The notes below the pieces were generated by a model that worked only from the letters and a program-made list of their open reading frames with translations, made no database searches and had not been told where the DNA came from. 64,000 nt of DNA from Spirochaetes bacterium GWB1_60_80. GTDB lineage: Bacteria > Spirochaetota > Spirochaetia > Treponematales > UBA12059. A program made the position numbers and the translations under genes. Below are positions 43,657 to 53,213 of this stretch, one piece after another (position 1 is the stretch's first letter; every line of letters begins with the position of its first letter). The stretch covers positions 33,114 through 97,113 of the forward strand of contig MIAR01000059.1 in NCBI GenBank assembly GCA_001829185.1, given 5' to 3'.

Positions 43657-46230
43657 ATGAATAAGAAAGCATTAATGTTGCTGGTTCTCGCTCTGGTTGC
43701 AAGTCTGGCTCTTTTCGCCGCTGGCGACAAGGCTGCCACGACCGGCACTGCACCGGCGCGCGCTTCCAACGCACCGTTTGGCCCGATCGTAGATCGCGTT
43801 GTCTATGAAGTCCGCATGGATCAGACCATTGCCACCAAGGATATCATCGAAGGGAACGCCGACGTCTTCTTCCAAGCCGTCCCGCCGGTGATCCTGCGCG
43901 GTCTGTCCCAGGCCGATCGCGACAAGCTGGAAATGTACACCGTACCTTCCGGCTCGTGGTCCCTGGCCATCAACAACATCCCGAACCGGGCTCCCTATAC
44001 CTGGACCAAGGAAGGCACCACCACCTTCAATCCCTTGGCTATCCGCGAAGTTCGCTATGCCATGAACTGGCTGTTCAACCGCCAGAAGCTGATCGACGAG
44101 ATCCTGCTTGGCGCTGGCGACCCGATGTTCACCGGCATGACCCCCGGTCAGCCCGGCACCTACCGCTACAACCTGATCCCCGCCAAGATGGGCATGACCC
44201 CGCAGGGTGACGAGCGCCGCGCCATCGCCGAGATTACCGCCGCCATCCAGGCCGCCGCCAATCTCCCCGAGAACCGTGGCCGCCTGGTCCGCCCGGCCGG
44301 TGGTCGCTTCTGGCAGTTTGACGGCAAAGACGTCACCATCAAGTTCTTGATCCGCGTGGACGATGTTACCGGCCGCTTGCCCGCTGGCCGCTACTACGCT
44401 GACCAGCTTGAGAAGGCCGGTATCAAGGTCGAGCGCCTCGAGCGCGACCGCACCGCCATCCAGATCGCCTACTATTCCAACCCCGCTGACCTCGAGTGGC
44501 ACATGTACACCGAGGGCTGGGGCGCCGGCGCCACCCGCGCCTGGTGGGATATCATCATCAGCCAGATGTACTCGCCCTATTACGGCTACATGCCGGGCGG
44601 AGCCGATCCGGCCAACTGGAACTACGAGAATGCCGAACTCGATACCCTCGGACAGAAAGGCCTCAATGGCCAGTTCCTGACCGAAGCCGAGTACTGGAGA
44701 GACAATCTCCATGCCATGGAAGTCGCCCTGCGCGAATCCGTCCGCATTTACATCACTTCCCAGCTGGATTCCTTCGTCGCCAACAAGGCCCGCTTCAATA
44801 CCCGCATGGCCTATGGTCTGGGTGACGGCCTCAATGGTTGGTCGGTCCGCACCGCCGACGTCCGCCCGGGCGCCGATGGCAAGAAGACCCTGCGCGTGCT
44901 CCAGTTCTCCGCCCGCGGCGCCCTGTTCATGAGCGCCTGGGACGTCGTTGGTACCGACGGCTTCTCCGATGTCTACGCCGCCGCCATCATTGAGCCGGTT
45001 TCTGATACGGCTACCTTCGCCGCTCCGAACTCCGCCGCCGTTACCCCGCTGCGCACCCGTTTCGATCCCTCCACCCTGCGCAACGACGTTGTGCTGGGAG
45101 CCGACGGCGCCCTGCAGGGCCGCGTACCGGTACCGGCTACCGCCGTGCTGTACGACAGCGTTTCCAAGACCTGGAAGCCGATCGGCGCTGGCCAAACCTC
45201 TTTCTCCGCCATCAGCACCACCTACCTGTATGGCAAGTGGCACTCTGGCGTGGACATCACCTTCGCCGATCTGGCTTATGCCACTGCCTTTGGCTATGAG
45301 TGGATCCATCAGGATGGCGATAGTGACCGCTTCTATGACGCTTCCTTCGCTGCCCAGGTCGAACCCGGTCTGGCCATATACAAGGGCTATGTCTTTAACG
45401 CCGATGGTTCCATCACGGCGTACTACGACTTCAACTTCCCGATGGAAATTGAACAGGTTGCAGGTTCCGGCGCCCTCAGCCCGAAAGCTGGTAACCCCGG
45501 TCGCAGCACCGTCGTTTGCTGGGACATCTATGAAGCCGTTGCCCTGTTAGTCGCCGAAGGCTCTGCCAGTGGTAAGGTCTATGGCTTCACCCCTGGTGAA
45601 GGCGTCTCTGATCCTGATGTGAAGGATCCGGATTCCCTGGCTGACATCAAGGCCAAGCTCGAAGACATGAAGCGCCGCCAGTACGTGCCGGCCAGCATCC
45701 GCCAGTGGGTAACCCCCGCCCAGGCTGTCGCCCGCTACGACGCTTCCCTCCGCTTCATCAACACCTACGGCCATGCCTACATCTCTAACGGCCCGTTCAT
45801 GATCAGCAAGATCGACACCCGCAACAATTCTTGCGAATTGACCGCCTTCCGCGATTACCTGTACCGTGCCGATTTCTGGCCGCAGCAGTTTGCCATGAAC
45901 CTGACTCAGGTTGACGAAGTCGTAGTTCCGGCTACCGCTACTACCCGCGCCAACGTTGTCATCACTGTCAACGCCAGCAGCTACGTCTATCCCTCCGCCA
46001 CCATGGTGCCCCTGTCTCGCGATGGTAAAGTTACCGTCGGCCTGCAGAAGCCCGATGGTACCGAGAAGATATACGTCGCCGCCTTCCGCGCTCCTGGCCA
46101 GTTCGTGGCCACCATCCCGGCCGCCGACCTGGCTGCCCTCGGCGCTGGTTCCTACACCCTCGTCGTGATTTCCACCTTCGACAAGGGCGAGGCTCCTTCT
46201 GTCGTACCGACTACCCTGGTACTGCAGTAA
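43657..46230 (+). CDS. Large extracellular solute-binding protein (family 5, peptide/nickel type)
   Basis: 857 aa, longer than usual family-5 binding proteins (about 500-600 aa). The signal peptide (KALMLLVLALVASLALFAAG) lacks a lipobox Cys. The body matches SBP_bac_5: LAIREVRYAMNWLFNRQKLI, LEKAGIKVERLERDRTAIQI, WGAGATRAWWDIIISQMYSP. A C-terminal beta-rich part (ATTRANVVITVNASSYVYPS) adds about 110 residues. AGGAGG lies 5 nt before the ATG and a strong terminator follows, so it is monocistronic and probably abundant. No permease or ATPase genes are adjacent, so it must use a transporter encoded elsewhere. Confidence 0.88.
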   Translation: MNKKALMLLVLALVASLALFAAGDKAATTGTAPARASNAPFGPIVDRVVYEVRMDQTIATKDIIEGNADVFFQAVPPVILRGLSQADRDKLEMYTVPSGSWSLAINNIPNRAPYTWTKEGTTTFNPLAIREVRYAMNWLFNRQKLIDEILLGAGDPMFTGMTPGQPGTYRYNLIPAKMGMTPQGDERRAIAEITAAIQAAANLPENRGRLVRPAGGRFWQFDGKDVTIKFLIRVDDVTGRLPAGRYYADQLEKAGIKVERLERDRTAIQIAYYSNPADLEWHMYTEGWGAGATRAWWDIIISQMYSPYYGYMPGGADPANWNYENAELDTLGQKGLNGQFLTEAEYWRDNLHAMEVALRESVRIYITSQLDSFVANKARFNTRMAYGLGDGLNGWSVRTADVRPGADGKKTLRVLQFSARGALFMSAWDVVGTDGFSDVYAAAIIEPVSDTATFAAPNSAAVTPLRTRFDPSTLRNDVVLGADGALQGRVPVPATAVLYDSVSKTWKPIGAGQTSFSAISTTYLYGKWHSGVDITFADLAYATAFGYEWIHQDGDSDRFYDASFAAQVEPGLAIYKGYVFNADGSITAYYDFNFPMEIEQVAGSGALSPKAGNPGRSTVVCWDIYEAVALLVAEGSASGKVYGFTPGEGVSDPDVKDPDSLADIKAKLEDMKRRQYVPASIRQWVTPAQAVARYDASLRFINTYGHAYISNGPFMISKIDTRNNSCELTAFRDYLYRADFWPQQFAMNLTQVDEVVVPATATTRANVVITVNASSYVYPSATMVPLSRDGKVTVGLQKPDGTEKIYVAAFRAPGQFVATIPAADLAALGAGSYTLVVISTFDKGEAPSVVPTTLVLQ

Positions 46231-46273
46231 GCTGTCCGGAGTTCGGCCTAGGCCGGACTCCACCGCTCGTTAA

Positions 46274-46304
46274 AAGAAAGGCCGCCCGTTGGGCGGCCTT
46301 TCTT
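46274..46304 (+). terminator. Rho-independent terminator of the solute-binding protein gene
   Basis: A perfect 14-bp stem, AAGAAAGGCCGCCC/GGGCGGCCTTTCTT, with a GTT loop. The A-rich/T-rich ends make it usable on both strands. Confidence 0.85.
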
Positions 46305-46330
46305 GCATTGCAGGTTAGGAAAAAAGTGTT

Positions 46331-46477
46331 ATGTCGAAGTTAAAGCTATCCCAATGGGATGTAAGGCTACAACAGGTTACCCCCGAGAAGCTCAAGTTTG
46401 TTCATTTGTGTCGGAAAAAGGATTCTAAATGCAAGAATTGTCGCTCTAGTAAACTTATGGACAACTTCAACTGTTAG
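46331..46477 (+). CDS. Small hypothetical protein (48 aa) with CxxC
   Basis: ATG 46331 with AGGA 10 nt upstream, product starting MSKLKLSQWDVRLQQVTPEK and containing KDSKCKNCRSSK. It is basic and may bind a metal through CKNC, or be a remnant of a longer protein. It ends just before the toxin-antitoxin promoter -10 box. No family is recognised. Confidence 0.35.
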   Translation: MSKLKLSQWDVRLQQVTPEKLKFVHLCRKKDSKCKNCRSSKLMDNFNC

Positions 46478-46499
46478 CAGTATGATATACATGTATATC
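46458..46499 (+). promoter_or_regulatory. Toxin-antitoxin promoter with palindromic operator
   Basis: TGGACA (46458-46463), 17-bp spacer, TATGAT (46481-46486), and a perfect 16-bp palindrome GATATACATGTATATC (46484-46499) overlapping the -10. This is the expected binding site for an autoregulating ribbon-helix-helix antitoxin. Confidence 0.7.
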
Positions 46500-46511
46500 A
46501 AAGAGGTGGCT

Positions 46512-46733
46512 ATGATCGCAATCAGAATGCCGGCTGAGGTTGAAGCTCGGCTGGATCGCTTATCAAAGCGTACCGGTCGGACCAAGACCTATTATATCCG
46601 GGAAGCGGTACTTGAACATCTTTCCGACCTCGAGGACCTTTACCTGGCTGAGGAAGAGTTGCGAGCTATCCGCGCCGGCGCTAAAACATACAGTCTGGAA
46701 GAAATGAAGGTTGAGCTTGGCCTGGAAAATTGA
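46512..46733 (+). CDS. RelB/DinJ-type ribbon-helix-helix antitoxin
   Basis: 73 aa. The N-terminus MIAIRMPAEVEARLDRLSKR with TGRTKTYYIREAVLEHLSDL is a classic ribbon-helix-helix DNA-binding fold. The C-terminal part (YLAEEELRAIRAGAKTYSLE) is the toxin-neutralising tail typical of antitoxins paired with RelE. GAGGTGG is upstream of ATG 46512. The frame is open further upstream but crosses the promoter. It represses its own operon through the palindrome upstream and overlaps the toxin gene. Confidence 0.9.
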   Translation: MIAIRMPAEVEARLDRLSKRTGRTKTYYIREAVLEHLSDLEDLYLAEEELRAIRAGAKTYSLEEMKVELGLEN

Positions 46734-46995
46734 GTTTTCCGGAGCTGCCCGTAAAGAATTGAGCAAATTGGACCGTTCAATAGCGCTACGGATAATCAGC
46801 TTCCTGGAAGAGCGAGTGGCGGAGGGCGGCAATCCGCGCGCAATTGGCAAAGCATTGACCGATTCCCTGCTCGGAGAATTCTGGAAATATCGGGTGGGAG
46901 ACTGGCGGCTGATCTGCAGCATCGATGATGAAAGAGTTGTCATCCAGGTTTTGCGTATCGGGAACCGACGTGAAGTCTACCGTGACAAGGCTTGA
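46717..46995 (+). CDS. RelE-type mRNA interferase toxin
   Basis: 92 aa. LAWKIEFSGAARKELSKLDR, FLEERVAEGGNPRAIGKALT, GEFWKYRVGDWRLICSIDDE and VLRIGNRREVYRD form the RelE/ParE fold with the basic residues that contact mRNA and ribosome. TTG 46717 with GAAGG 6 nt upstream is preferred; TTG 46711 is the alternative. It overlaps the antitoxin by 17 nt, which couples their translation. In the RelE family the toxin cuts mRNA in the ribosomal A site. Confidence 0.9.
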   Translation: MAWKIEFSGAARKELSKLDRSIALRIISFLEERVAEGGNPRAIGKALTDSLLGEFWKYRVGDWRLICSIDDERVVIQVLRIGNRREVYRDKA

Positions 46996-47119
46996 TAACC
47001 GGCAGTTCACCTGCGGGAGTTGACGCCAGGTTTCGGCGGAAAGGCTATGTACTTTGGGGCTGTTGTCACTGAGTGTGGGGGCTTTGTCTCAATCTGTGGC
47101 TAGTTTATGAAAGGATTCA

Positions 47120-47563
47120 ATGAGCTTGATAAAAAAAAATTTTGTAAGTGGCATTGTCTTCTTGGTTGCGATTGTAGTTTCAATAACGGTTTTTATTATT
47201 AACAAAATTAATACCAAGGAAGTTTATGAATACGCCGACGAGATTGATAAAATATGCATTACGGCAATCTATGATGATGTTTTCAAATCTTTGGCTTACT
47301 GTCAAGTGGACGTTGACGAAGCTGACTACTCGTTCTTTATTAATCTTCTCATGAATGCAAGTAATCAAAGATATATGCGCCAGGTATGGCGGCCTTTCTT
47401 GTATTTTCGCATAGCAGAAGACACCAATATCGAATTCAGAATTGATAAAGGAAATGAAAAATACATGATACAAGTGTATCATGATAATAAACAGCTTGTT
47501 AGTAGAATTCTTGCAGGTAGTTTTAGCGAAGTGGTTGGACGTATAATCGATAAATATAAATAA
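47120..47563 (+). CDS. Hypothetical membrane-anchored protein, AT-rich orphan
   Basis: 147 aa. An N-terminal membrane helix (GIVFLVAIVVSITVFIINKI) is followed by a mixed alpha/beta soluble part rich in Asp, Tyr, Lys and Ile (EYADEIDKICITAIYDD, FLYFRIAEDTNIEFRID). No family is recognised. AAAGGA lies 4 nt before the ATG. Its base composition is far more AT-rich than the neighbours and it sits behind a toxin-antitoxin pair, both signs of recent acquisition. Confidence 0.6.
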   Translation: MSLIKKNFVSGIVFLVAIVVSITVFIINKINTKEVYEYADEIDKICITAIYDDVFKSLAYCQVDVDEADYSFFINLLMNASNQRYMRQVWRPFLYFRIAEDTNIEFRIDKGNEKYMIQVYHDNKQLVSRILAGSFSEVVGRIIDKYK

Positions 47564-48317
47564 ATAGTAATATAGATATATTGTTAAAATTAAATTTTAT
47601 TACGATGATTTATCCCTTGCACTAAGAACAGCTTAGTTAGCTTGCATGCATGCTCTTGTTGGGAAAAAGGCCGATTGAAGCGCTAGCTTCATAGCTCGAA
47701 AAAGCAAACCTGAAAGCGATAACTGCTCACCGGTAGCGAATCCTGGTTCCAGCCCTGCGCGGCGGTTTCCATAGAAGAAAATGTCGCCGGCCACCCGCTC
47801 TAGCATCCAGTACCAGCAGCTACAGCCATCAACAGTGGGGGTGCGTGGCTAAAGTCACGAGCCAGGATCGCCCGCGCCGCAACCGACAGCCCAATACTGG
47901 CGAGCTTGCCCAGCAAGACCGCCAGACCTGCAACCCAAACGCGGCGCGGGAAGCCTGGCCGAGGGGGATCGTCAAGTCGGCAAGTGCCGACTTGACGTAG
48001 CAGAATCCCAGGCTGAGAGCCTGGAATTCTGCTGCACTTGGCTATGAGATCGGCCCGGCACTTCGAGCCGCACGGCAATACAGAACTGCACGGCGTGAAA
48101 TAATTAACCCCCGCGCATGCTTACCCTGGGCAGCCGCGACGCCGCGGGTGGCGTTCAAAAACAAGACCCTTGCAAAGGGCCTTGTTTTTGAAGCGCCAGG
48201 CCCCGCATCTGCGCCGTCCAAAATCAAGCCATCCGCCGTTGCATTGCCGAACGCCGTAACCGTTCTATAACCAACCGCGGCTTAAAGCGCCGGACCGCCC
48301 TATACGCCGCGCTCCCC
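47564..48317. other. 754-bp gene-free region with strong hairpins
   Basis: No convincing gene was found; a 92-codon minus-strand frame (47800-48078) has no ribosome site and no recognisable family. Two strong inverted repeats stand out: GTCAAGTCGGC-AAGT-GCCGACTTGAC (47971-47996) and a 16-bp stem with GAG loop at 47999-48033. A third is the terminator at 48150-48197. TGAAGC-GCTA-GCTTCA lies near 47677. The left end is AT-rich like the preceding orphan gene, and the right end GC-rich. Confidence 0.6.
48150..48197 (-). terminator. Rho-independent terminator of the CoA-transferase operon
   Basis: On the minus strand a long stem (GGCG.TTCAAAAACAAG.CCCTT with its complement, a few mismatches) around a short loop, in which the stem CAAGGCCCTT/AAGGGTCTTG is followed by TTTTT. 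It lies about 120 bp after the stop codon. Confidence 0.75.
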
Positions 48318-49628
48318 TTACAGGTACCCTAGCTTCTTGGCTTCGGCCATGAGTTCGGCGCGGAATTCGGGCGCGGCTATCTGGATCAGGGCTTGGGTGC
48401 GTTCCTTAATGGTGCGGCCGCGCAGTTTAGCGACGCCGTACTCGGTGACGATGTGGTCGACGAAGGCGCGGTGCAGGCTGACGGCGCTGCCCAGGGGGAG
48501 CACGGGAACGATGGTGCTGACCGTGTCGCCCTTGGCCTTGGCGTAGCAGGCGATGATCGATTTACCCAGTCCGTCAAAGCCGGCCACGGCGCCCTGGGCG
48601 GTATCGGACTGGCCGCCGGTGCCGGAGTACTGGGCGCTGCCGATGCTTTCGCTGGCCACCTGGCCGGTGAAGTCGACCATCAGGCAGGTGTTGATGGAGA
48701 CCATTTTCGAGTTCTGGGCCACCACGGCCGGGTCGTTGACCCAGCGGCCGCGCTGGAACTCGACGACGACGTTATCGTCTAGCCAATCGTACAGTTTGCG
48801 GCTGCCCATGGCGAAGGTGGCTATAAATTTATCCTTCTTGAAGGACTTGCGGCGGTTGGTGATGACGCCTTGCTCGTAGAGTTCCATCATCGAATCGACC
48901 AGCATTTCGGTATGCACGCCCAGGTCTTTTTTGTGGCGCAGGGCCAGGGCGGCGGCGTTGGGGATGCCGCCGATGCCGAGCTGGATGGTCGACCCGTCGT
49001 CGACCAGGCCGGCGATGTGCTCGCCGATCAGCTGGTCGGTGGCGCTGGGTTGGGGCGAGGGCAGGCTGGGCACTTCCTGTTCGTGTTCCACGAACCAGGT
49101 GGCCTGGCTGATGTGCAGCTGGGTGTCGCCGAAGGTACGCGGCAGGCGCGGGTTGACTTCCAGGATGACATACTTGGCCGCCTCCAGGATGTCCTTCTCG
49201 TAGGTGATGCCCAGCGACAGGCTGACGAAGCCGTGCTTGTCCGGCGGGGTGCAGGTGCCGATGAAGACTTCCGGCGGCCGGGCGTGCAGGCGGTCGGTGG
49301 CCGCGCGGTGCAGCATGTTGGGCACGAAGCTGACGGTGCCGGCGCCGGCCTTGATGGCGGCACGCGAGCCGGGGGCGTGGAACCAGCTGGCCAGCTCGAA
49401 GTGGCCCCGCATTTCCGGTTTCATGTAGAAATCGTAGGGGTTGAGGGTGAGCACCGAAAAGACCCGGACGTCGCGCACCCGCGGGGCCAGGCTGTGCAGG
49501 CGGGCCATGCAGCCCTGCGGTTCGCTGGCGCATTGCCCGACTACCACGTCGTAGCTGCTCTGAATGCAGGCGATGGCTTCGTCGACGCTGCGCAGCTTGT
49601 TCCGGTATTCGCTTTCGTGTCGGTTCAT
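48318..49628 (-). CDS. Acetyl-CoA hydrolase / 4-hydroxybutyrate-type CoA-transferase
   Basis: 436 aa family I CoA-transferase of the AbfT/Cat2 type. It starts MNRHESEYRNKLRSVDEAIA. Central motifs are QLGIGGIPNAAALAL (CoA-binding glycine loop), GVHTEMLVDSMMELYEQGVI (catalytic Glu region), MVSINTCLMVDFTGQVASES and GTGGQSDTAQGA. It moves CoA between acetyl-CoA and another short acid. An open frame extends 149 codons upstream but is Arg/Pro-rich shadow sequence. ATG 49628 has AAGG upstream. Last gene of the TetR / ketosynthase / CoA-transferase operon. Confidence 0.92.
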   Translation of the reverse strand: MNRHESEYRNKLRSVDEAIACIQSSYDVVVGQCASEPQGCMARLHSLAPRVRDVRVFSVLTLNPYDFYMKPEMRGHFELASWFHAPGSRAAIKAGAGTVSFVPNMLHRAATDRLHARPPEVFIGTCTPPDKHGFVSLSLGITYEKDILEAAKYVILEVNPRLPRTFGDTQLHISQATWFVEHEQEVPSLPSPQPSATDQLIGEHIAGLVDDGSTIQLGIGGIPNAAALALRHKKDLGVHTEMLVDSMMELYEQGVITNRRKSFKKDKFIATFAMGSRKLYDWLDDNVVVEFQRGRWVNDPAVVAQNSKMVSINTCLMVDFTGQVASESIGSAQYSGTGGQSDTAQGAVAGFDGLGKSIIACYAKAKGDTVSTIVPVLPLGSAVSLHRAFVDHIVTEYGVAKLRGRTIKERTQALIQIAAPEFRAELMAEAKKLGYL

Positions 49629-49654
49629 GGTTATTTTTCCCTTCCGTATGGCGC

Positions 49655-50651
<997 letters not shown>

Positions 50652-50665
<14 letters not shown>

Positions 50666-51908
50666 TGTAGCCTCCTTGGTCGGGATTGGTCGGGGATGCG
50701 GCCAGGCCCGCGGTCAGGTAGCGGGCCAGGCCCTTGATGAGCTGGCGGATGTTGCGGCCGGCCGGGTCGAAGATCTTTTCGATGCCCAGGTAATGGGCTA
50801 TCCCCAGCAGAAAGCCGATGGCTGTATCGGTGTAGGCAGCCGGGTCGGTGGTGGCGGCCGGGTCGAGGTTGGCGGCCGGGCTGGTTGCGGCCTGGGCTGG
50901 CTGGGGGATGGCCTGGGCCGGATTGCGGCGGTAGGCGTCGCCAAATTTGTGGTAATATTCCTTTACTTGCTGGGGGACGATGAATTCGCCTTCGCGTACC
51001 AGGTTGTAGCACCATTGGTCGATGGACAGGAAGGTGGTGAACAGGTACAGGCCTTGCAGCTCGCGTTCCAGGCGGTTGAGGCCGGCGGACAGGTTGGCGG
51101 CGATGAAGCGGCGGATGTCATGGCCGGCCTCGTCGATCAGGCGCTCCAGGCAACTTTCCTTGCTGGCGAAATATTTATAGAAGGTACCGACAGCCACGTT
51201 GGCGGCGCTGGTGATATCGTGGATGTTTACCTGGTAGAAGCCTTGGCGGCCGAACAGCCGTTTAGCGGCTTCGAGCAGGCGCTTCTCGGTGCCGTCGTCC
51301 GGTTCGATCGGCAGCGGATTGATGATAATATCGAAGATTTTCTTCTCGTCATAGCTGGAATCGGTGAAGATGCCGTGCTCCAGGATGCGGTACAGCGCCA
51401 CGCGGCTGGCTGGCCGGGCGCTCAGGGCAGCCTGGACGGAGACGAAACGCAGGCCGCCGAGGGCAAACAGGTAGGCAGCGTGGTCAATCTGGCGGGCCGG
51501 CGCGCCGAGTAGGCGCAGCAGGGCCTGTTCGTAGCAACTGGTCAACTTTTGTTCGTAGTCGTAGAAACGGTACTGGCCTTCGCGGTAGACTTTGATCAGG
51601 TTGGGATGCTCTAGCGCGTAATCGAGTAAACGGTCGACTAGGTGGCGGACGCGGCTACTCAGGTTGTCCCCGCCAACCTGGCCAAGTCGGTCGGCGATTT
51701 CACCGATCACTTGGTCGAGGATTTCCTTGAGCAGGCTATCCTTGTCCTTGAAGTATTTATAGAAGATGCCGTTGGACAAGTCAGCCTGGCGACAGATGTT
51801 GGCGACTGAAACGGCCATGTACCAATGCGTGGCAAACAGGTCGATGGCGCTGGCGATGAGTCGTTGACGGGTAGTGGTTGGCGGGGCTAGGCTCTGGTCT
51901 GGCGTCAT
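50652..51908 (-). CDS. Transcriptional regulator with two TetR DNA-binding domains in one chain
   Basis: 418 aa, double the usual TetR size. First helix-turn-helix, about residues 15-60: RLIASAIDLFATHWYMAVSV, ANICRQADLSNGIFYKYFKD. Second, about 215-260: RLLEAAKRLFGRQGFYQVNI, HDITSAANVAVGTFYKYFAS. Each is followed by a helical ligand-binding region. ATG 51908 has AGAGG 5 nt upstream; a TTG 7 codons earlier is the alternative. The gene is first in its operon and overlaps the ketosynthase gene by 14 nt. It probably represses both divergent promoters of the island, which share a half-site. The ligand is likely an acyl-CoA or related metabolite (inference). Confidence 0.93.
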
Positions 51909-51940
51909 GGCTGCCTCTTTTCGGGTCAAGCTTGCTTTTT

Positions 51941-51970
51941 ATTATGAGAGGTGAATCATGATTATGTCAA
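51941..51970 (-). promoter_or_regulatory. Sigma-70 promoter of the TetR/ketosynthase/CoA-transferase operon
   Basis: Minus strand TTGACA (51970-51965), 18-bp spacer, CATAAT (51946-51941). The spacer contains the operator-like ATGATTCACC (51959-51950) and the perfect palindrome AATCATGATT (51954-51963). Confidence 0.7.
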
Positions 51971-52084
51971 GTTGTTTTTCTTTTCATTACCGACAATGGC
52001 AGTACTTGCGTGGGTAAAGTTGCATTACTCGATATATTCTGATATTTGATGCGCGATATTTAGGGCTATTTTGCCGATTTGTGC

Positions 52085-52113
52085 TTGACAAGCTGGTAAA
52101 ATATAGCATACTA
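52085..52113 (+). promoter_or_regulatory. Sigma-70 promoter of the ketosynthase/SDR/Liv operon
   Basis: TTGACA (52085-52090) followed after 16-17 bp by CATACT/ATACTA (52107-52113). Directly downstream lies ATGATTCACC (52124-52133), the inverted counterpart of the half-site at 51950-51959. Confidence 0.6.
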
Positions 52114-52153
52114 CTAATGAGAGATGATTCACCAGTAATTTGGAGTTAAAGAC

Positions 52154-53170
52154 ATGTATATCGGTTTGGTTGGCTTGGGCCTCTATTTGCCGCCGCAGCG
52201 TATCGACGCCGCCGAATTGGCCGCCCGAACCGGCTTGCCGGCCGACGTCATCGCTACCAAGTTCGGCGTCAGGTGCAAGCCGGTGGCCGGGCCGGAGGAT
52301 TCGACCGCACAGTTGGGCCTCAAGGCGGCCCGCTCAGCCCTGGCCGAGGCCGGTATCGAGGCGGCGGCGCTTGACCTGGTCATCTGGTGCGGCGCCCAGC
52401 ACAAGGATTATCCCTGCTGGCTGGCCGGGTTGTACGTGGCCAACCAGCTGGGGGCAGTCAATGCTTGGAGCTTTGATATGGAGGCGATGTGCGGCTCGAT
52501 GATGGTGGCCATGGACGTGGCCCGCAGCATGATGCTGACCAGGCCCGACCTGACAACGGTGTTGCTGGTGTCAGGCTACCGCAACAATGACCTGGTGGAC
52601 TACGCCGAGCCGTCGACACGTTTCCTGCTCGACCTGGCCTCCGGCGGCTCAGCCTGTGTCCTTAAGAAAGACGCTGGCCGCAACGAGCTGCTGGCCTCGT
52701 CGTTCAAGGGCGACGGCTCGCTGTCGACCGATTGCCTGTTCCCGAAGCTGGGCTCAAAAGCCTGGCCGCCGGTGGCGGCCGATCTGGCCTTGGCCCGCTT
52801 CATGGTGTCCGACGAGGCGGCCTTCAAGGCCAAGCTGAATGAAAAGACCCTGCCCAACTTTTACCGGGTTATCGACCAGGCTCTTGAGCTGTCCGGCGGG
52901 CTGGGGCGGTCGGCCATCGATTACCTGGCCATCCTGCACTTCAAGCCTAGCGCCCACGCCGCCATCCTGGCCGAATTGGGGCTGCGGCCGGAACAGACGA
53001 CCTATCTGGACGAATACGGCCACAGTGGCCAGAACGACCAATTATTATCTATCAAGCTTGGGCTTGACGCGGGTAGAATCCGGGATGGTAATATCGTGGT
53101 GCTCGTAGGAGCCGGACTCGGCTTTGTCTGGGCGGCCAGCGTGGTGCGCTGGGGCCCGGTCCGGGGATGA
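52154..53170 (+). CDS. Ketoacyl synthase III-like protein (Cys-His-His)
   Basis: 338 aa thiolase-fold protein. It starts MYIGLVGLGLYLPPQRIDAA. The nucleophile loop is WSFDMEAMCGSMMVAMD (Cys113). The catalytic His region is AILHFKPSAHAAIL (His262), and the position of the FabH Asn is occupied by His290 (EYGHSGQNDQLLSI). It is therefore not a standard FabH and may be a condensing or acyl-transfer enzyme acting on CoA esters. GGAG lies 9 nt before the ATG. First gene of the plus-strand operon; the SDR gene follows after 43 bp. Confidence 0.87.
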   Translation: MYIGLVGLGLYLPPQRIDAAELAARTGLPADVIATKFGVRCKPVAGPEDSTAQLGLKAARSALAEAGIEAAALDLVIWCGAQHKDYPCWLAGLYVANQLGAVNAWSFDMEAMCGSMMVAMDVARSMMLTRPDLTTVLLVSGYRNNDLVDYAEPSTRFLLDLASGGSACVLKKDAGRNELLASSFKGDGSLSTDCLFPKLGSKAWPPVAADLALARFMVSDEAAFKAKLNEKTLPNFYRVIDQALELSGGLGRSAIDYLAILHFKPSAHAAILAELGLRPEQTTYLDEYGHSGQNDQLLSIKLGLDAGRIRDGNIVVLVGAGLGFVWAASVVRWGPVRG

Positions 53171-53213
53171 GTCGAACATCAAGCAGGCGCGACAGGCGCC
53201 GACAGGAGTCGTT

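Noticed and set aside
43672..45309. 545-codon minus-strand frame opposite the solute-binding protein
   Set aside because: Gly/Val/Asp-rich antisense shadow caused by strong codon bias on the other strand.
47800..48078. 92-codon minus-strand frame with a hydrophobic stretch
   Set aside because: No ribosome site, no recognisable family, and it overlaps two strong inverted repeats.
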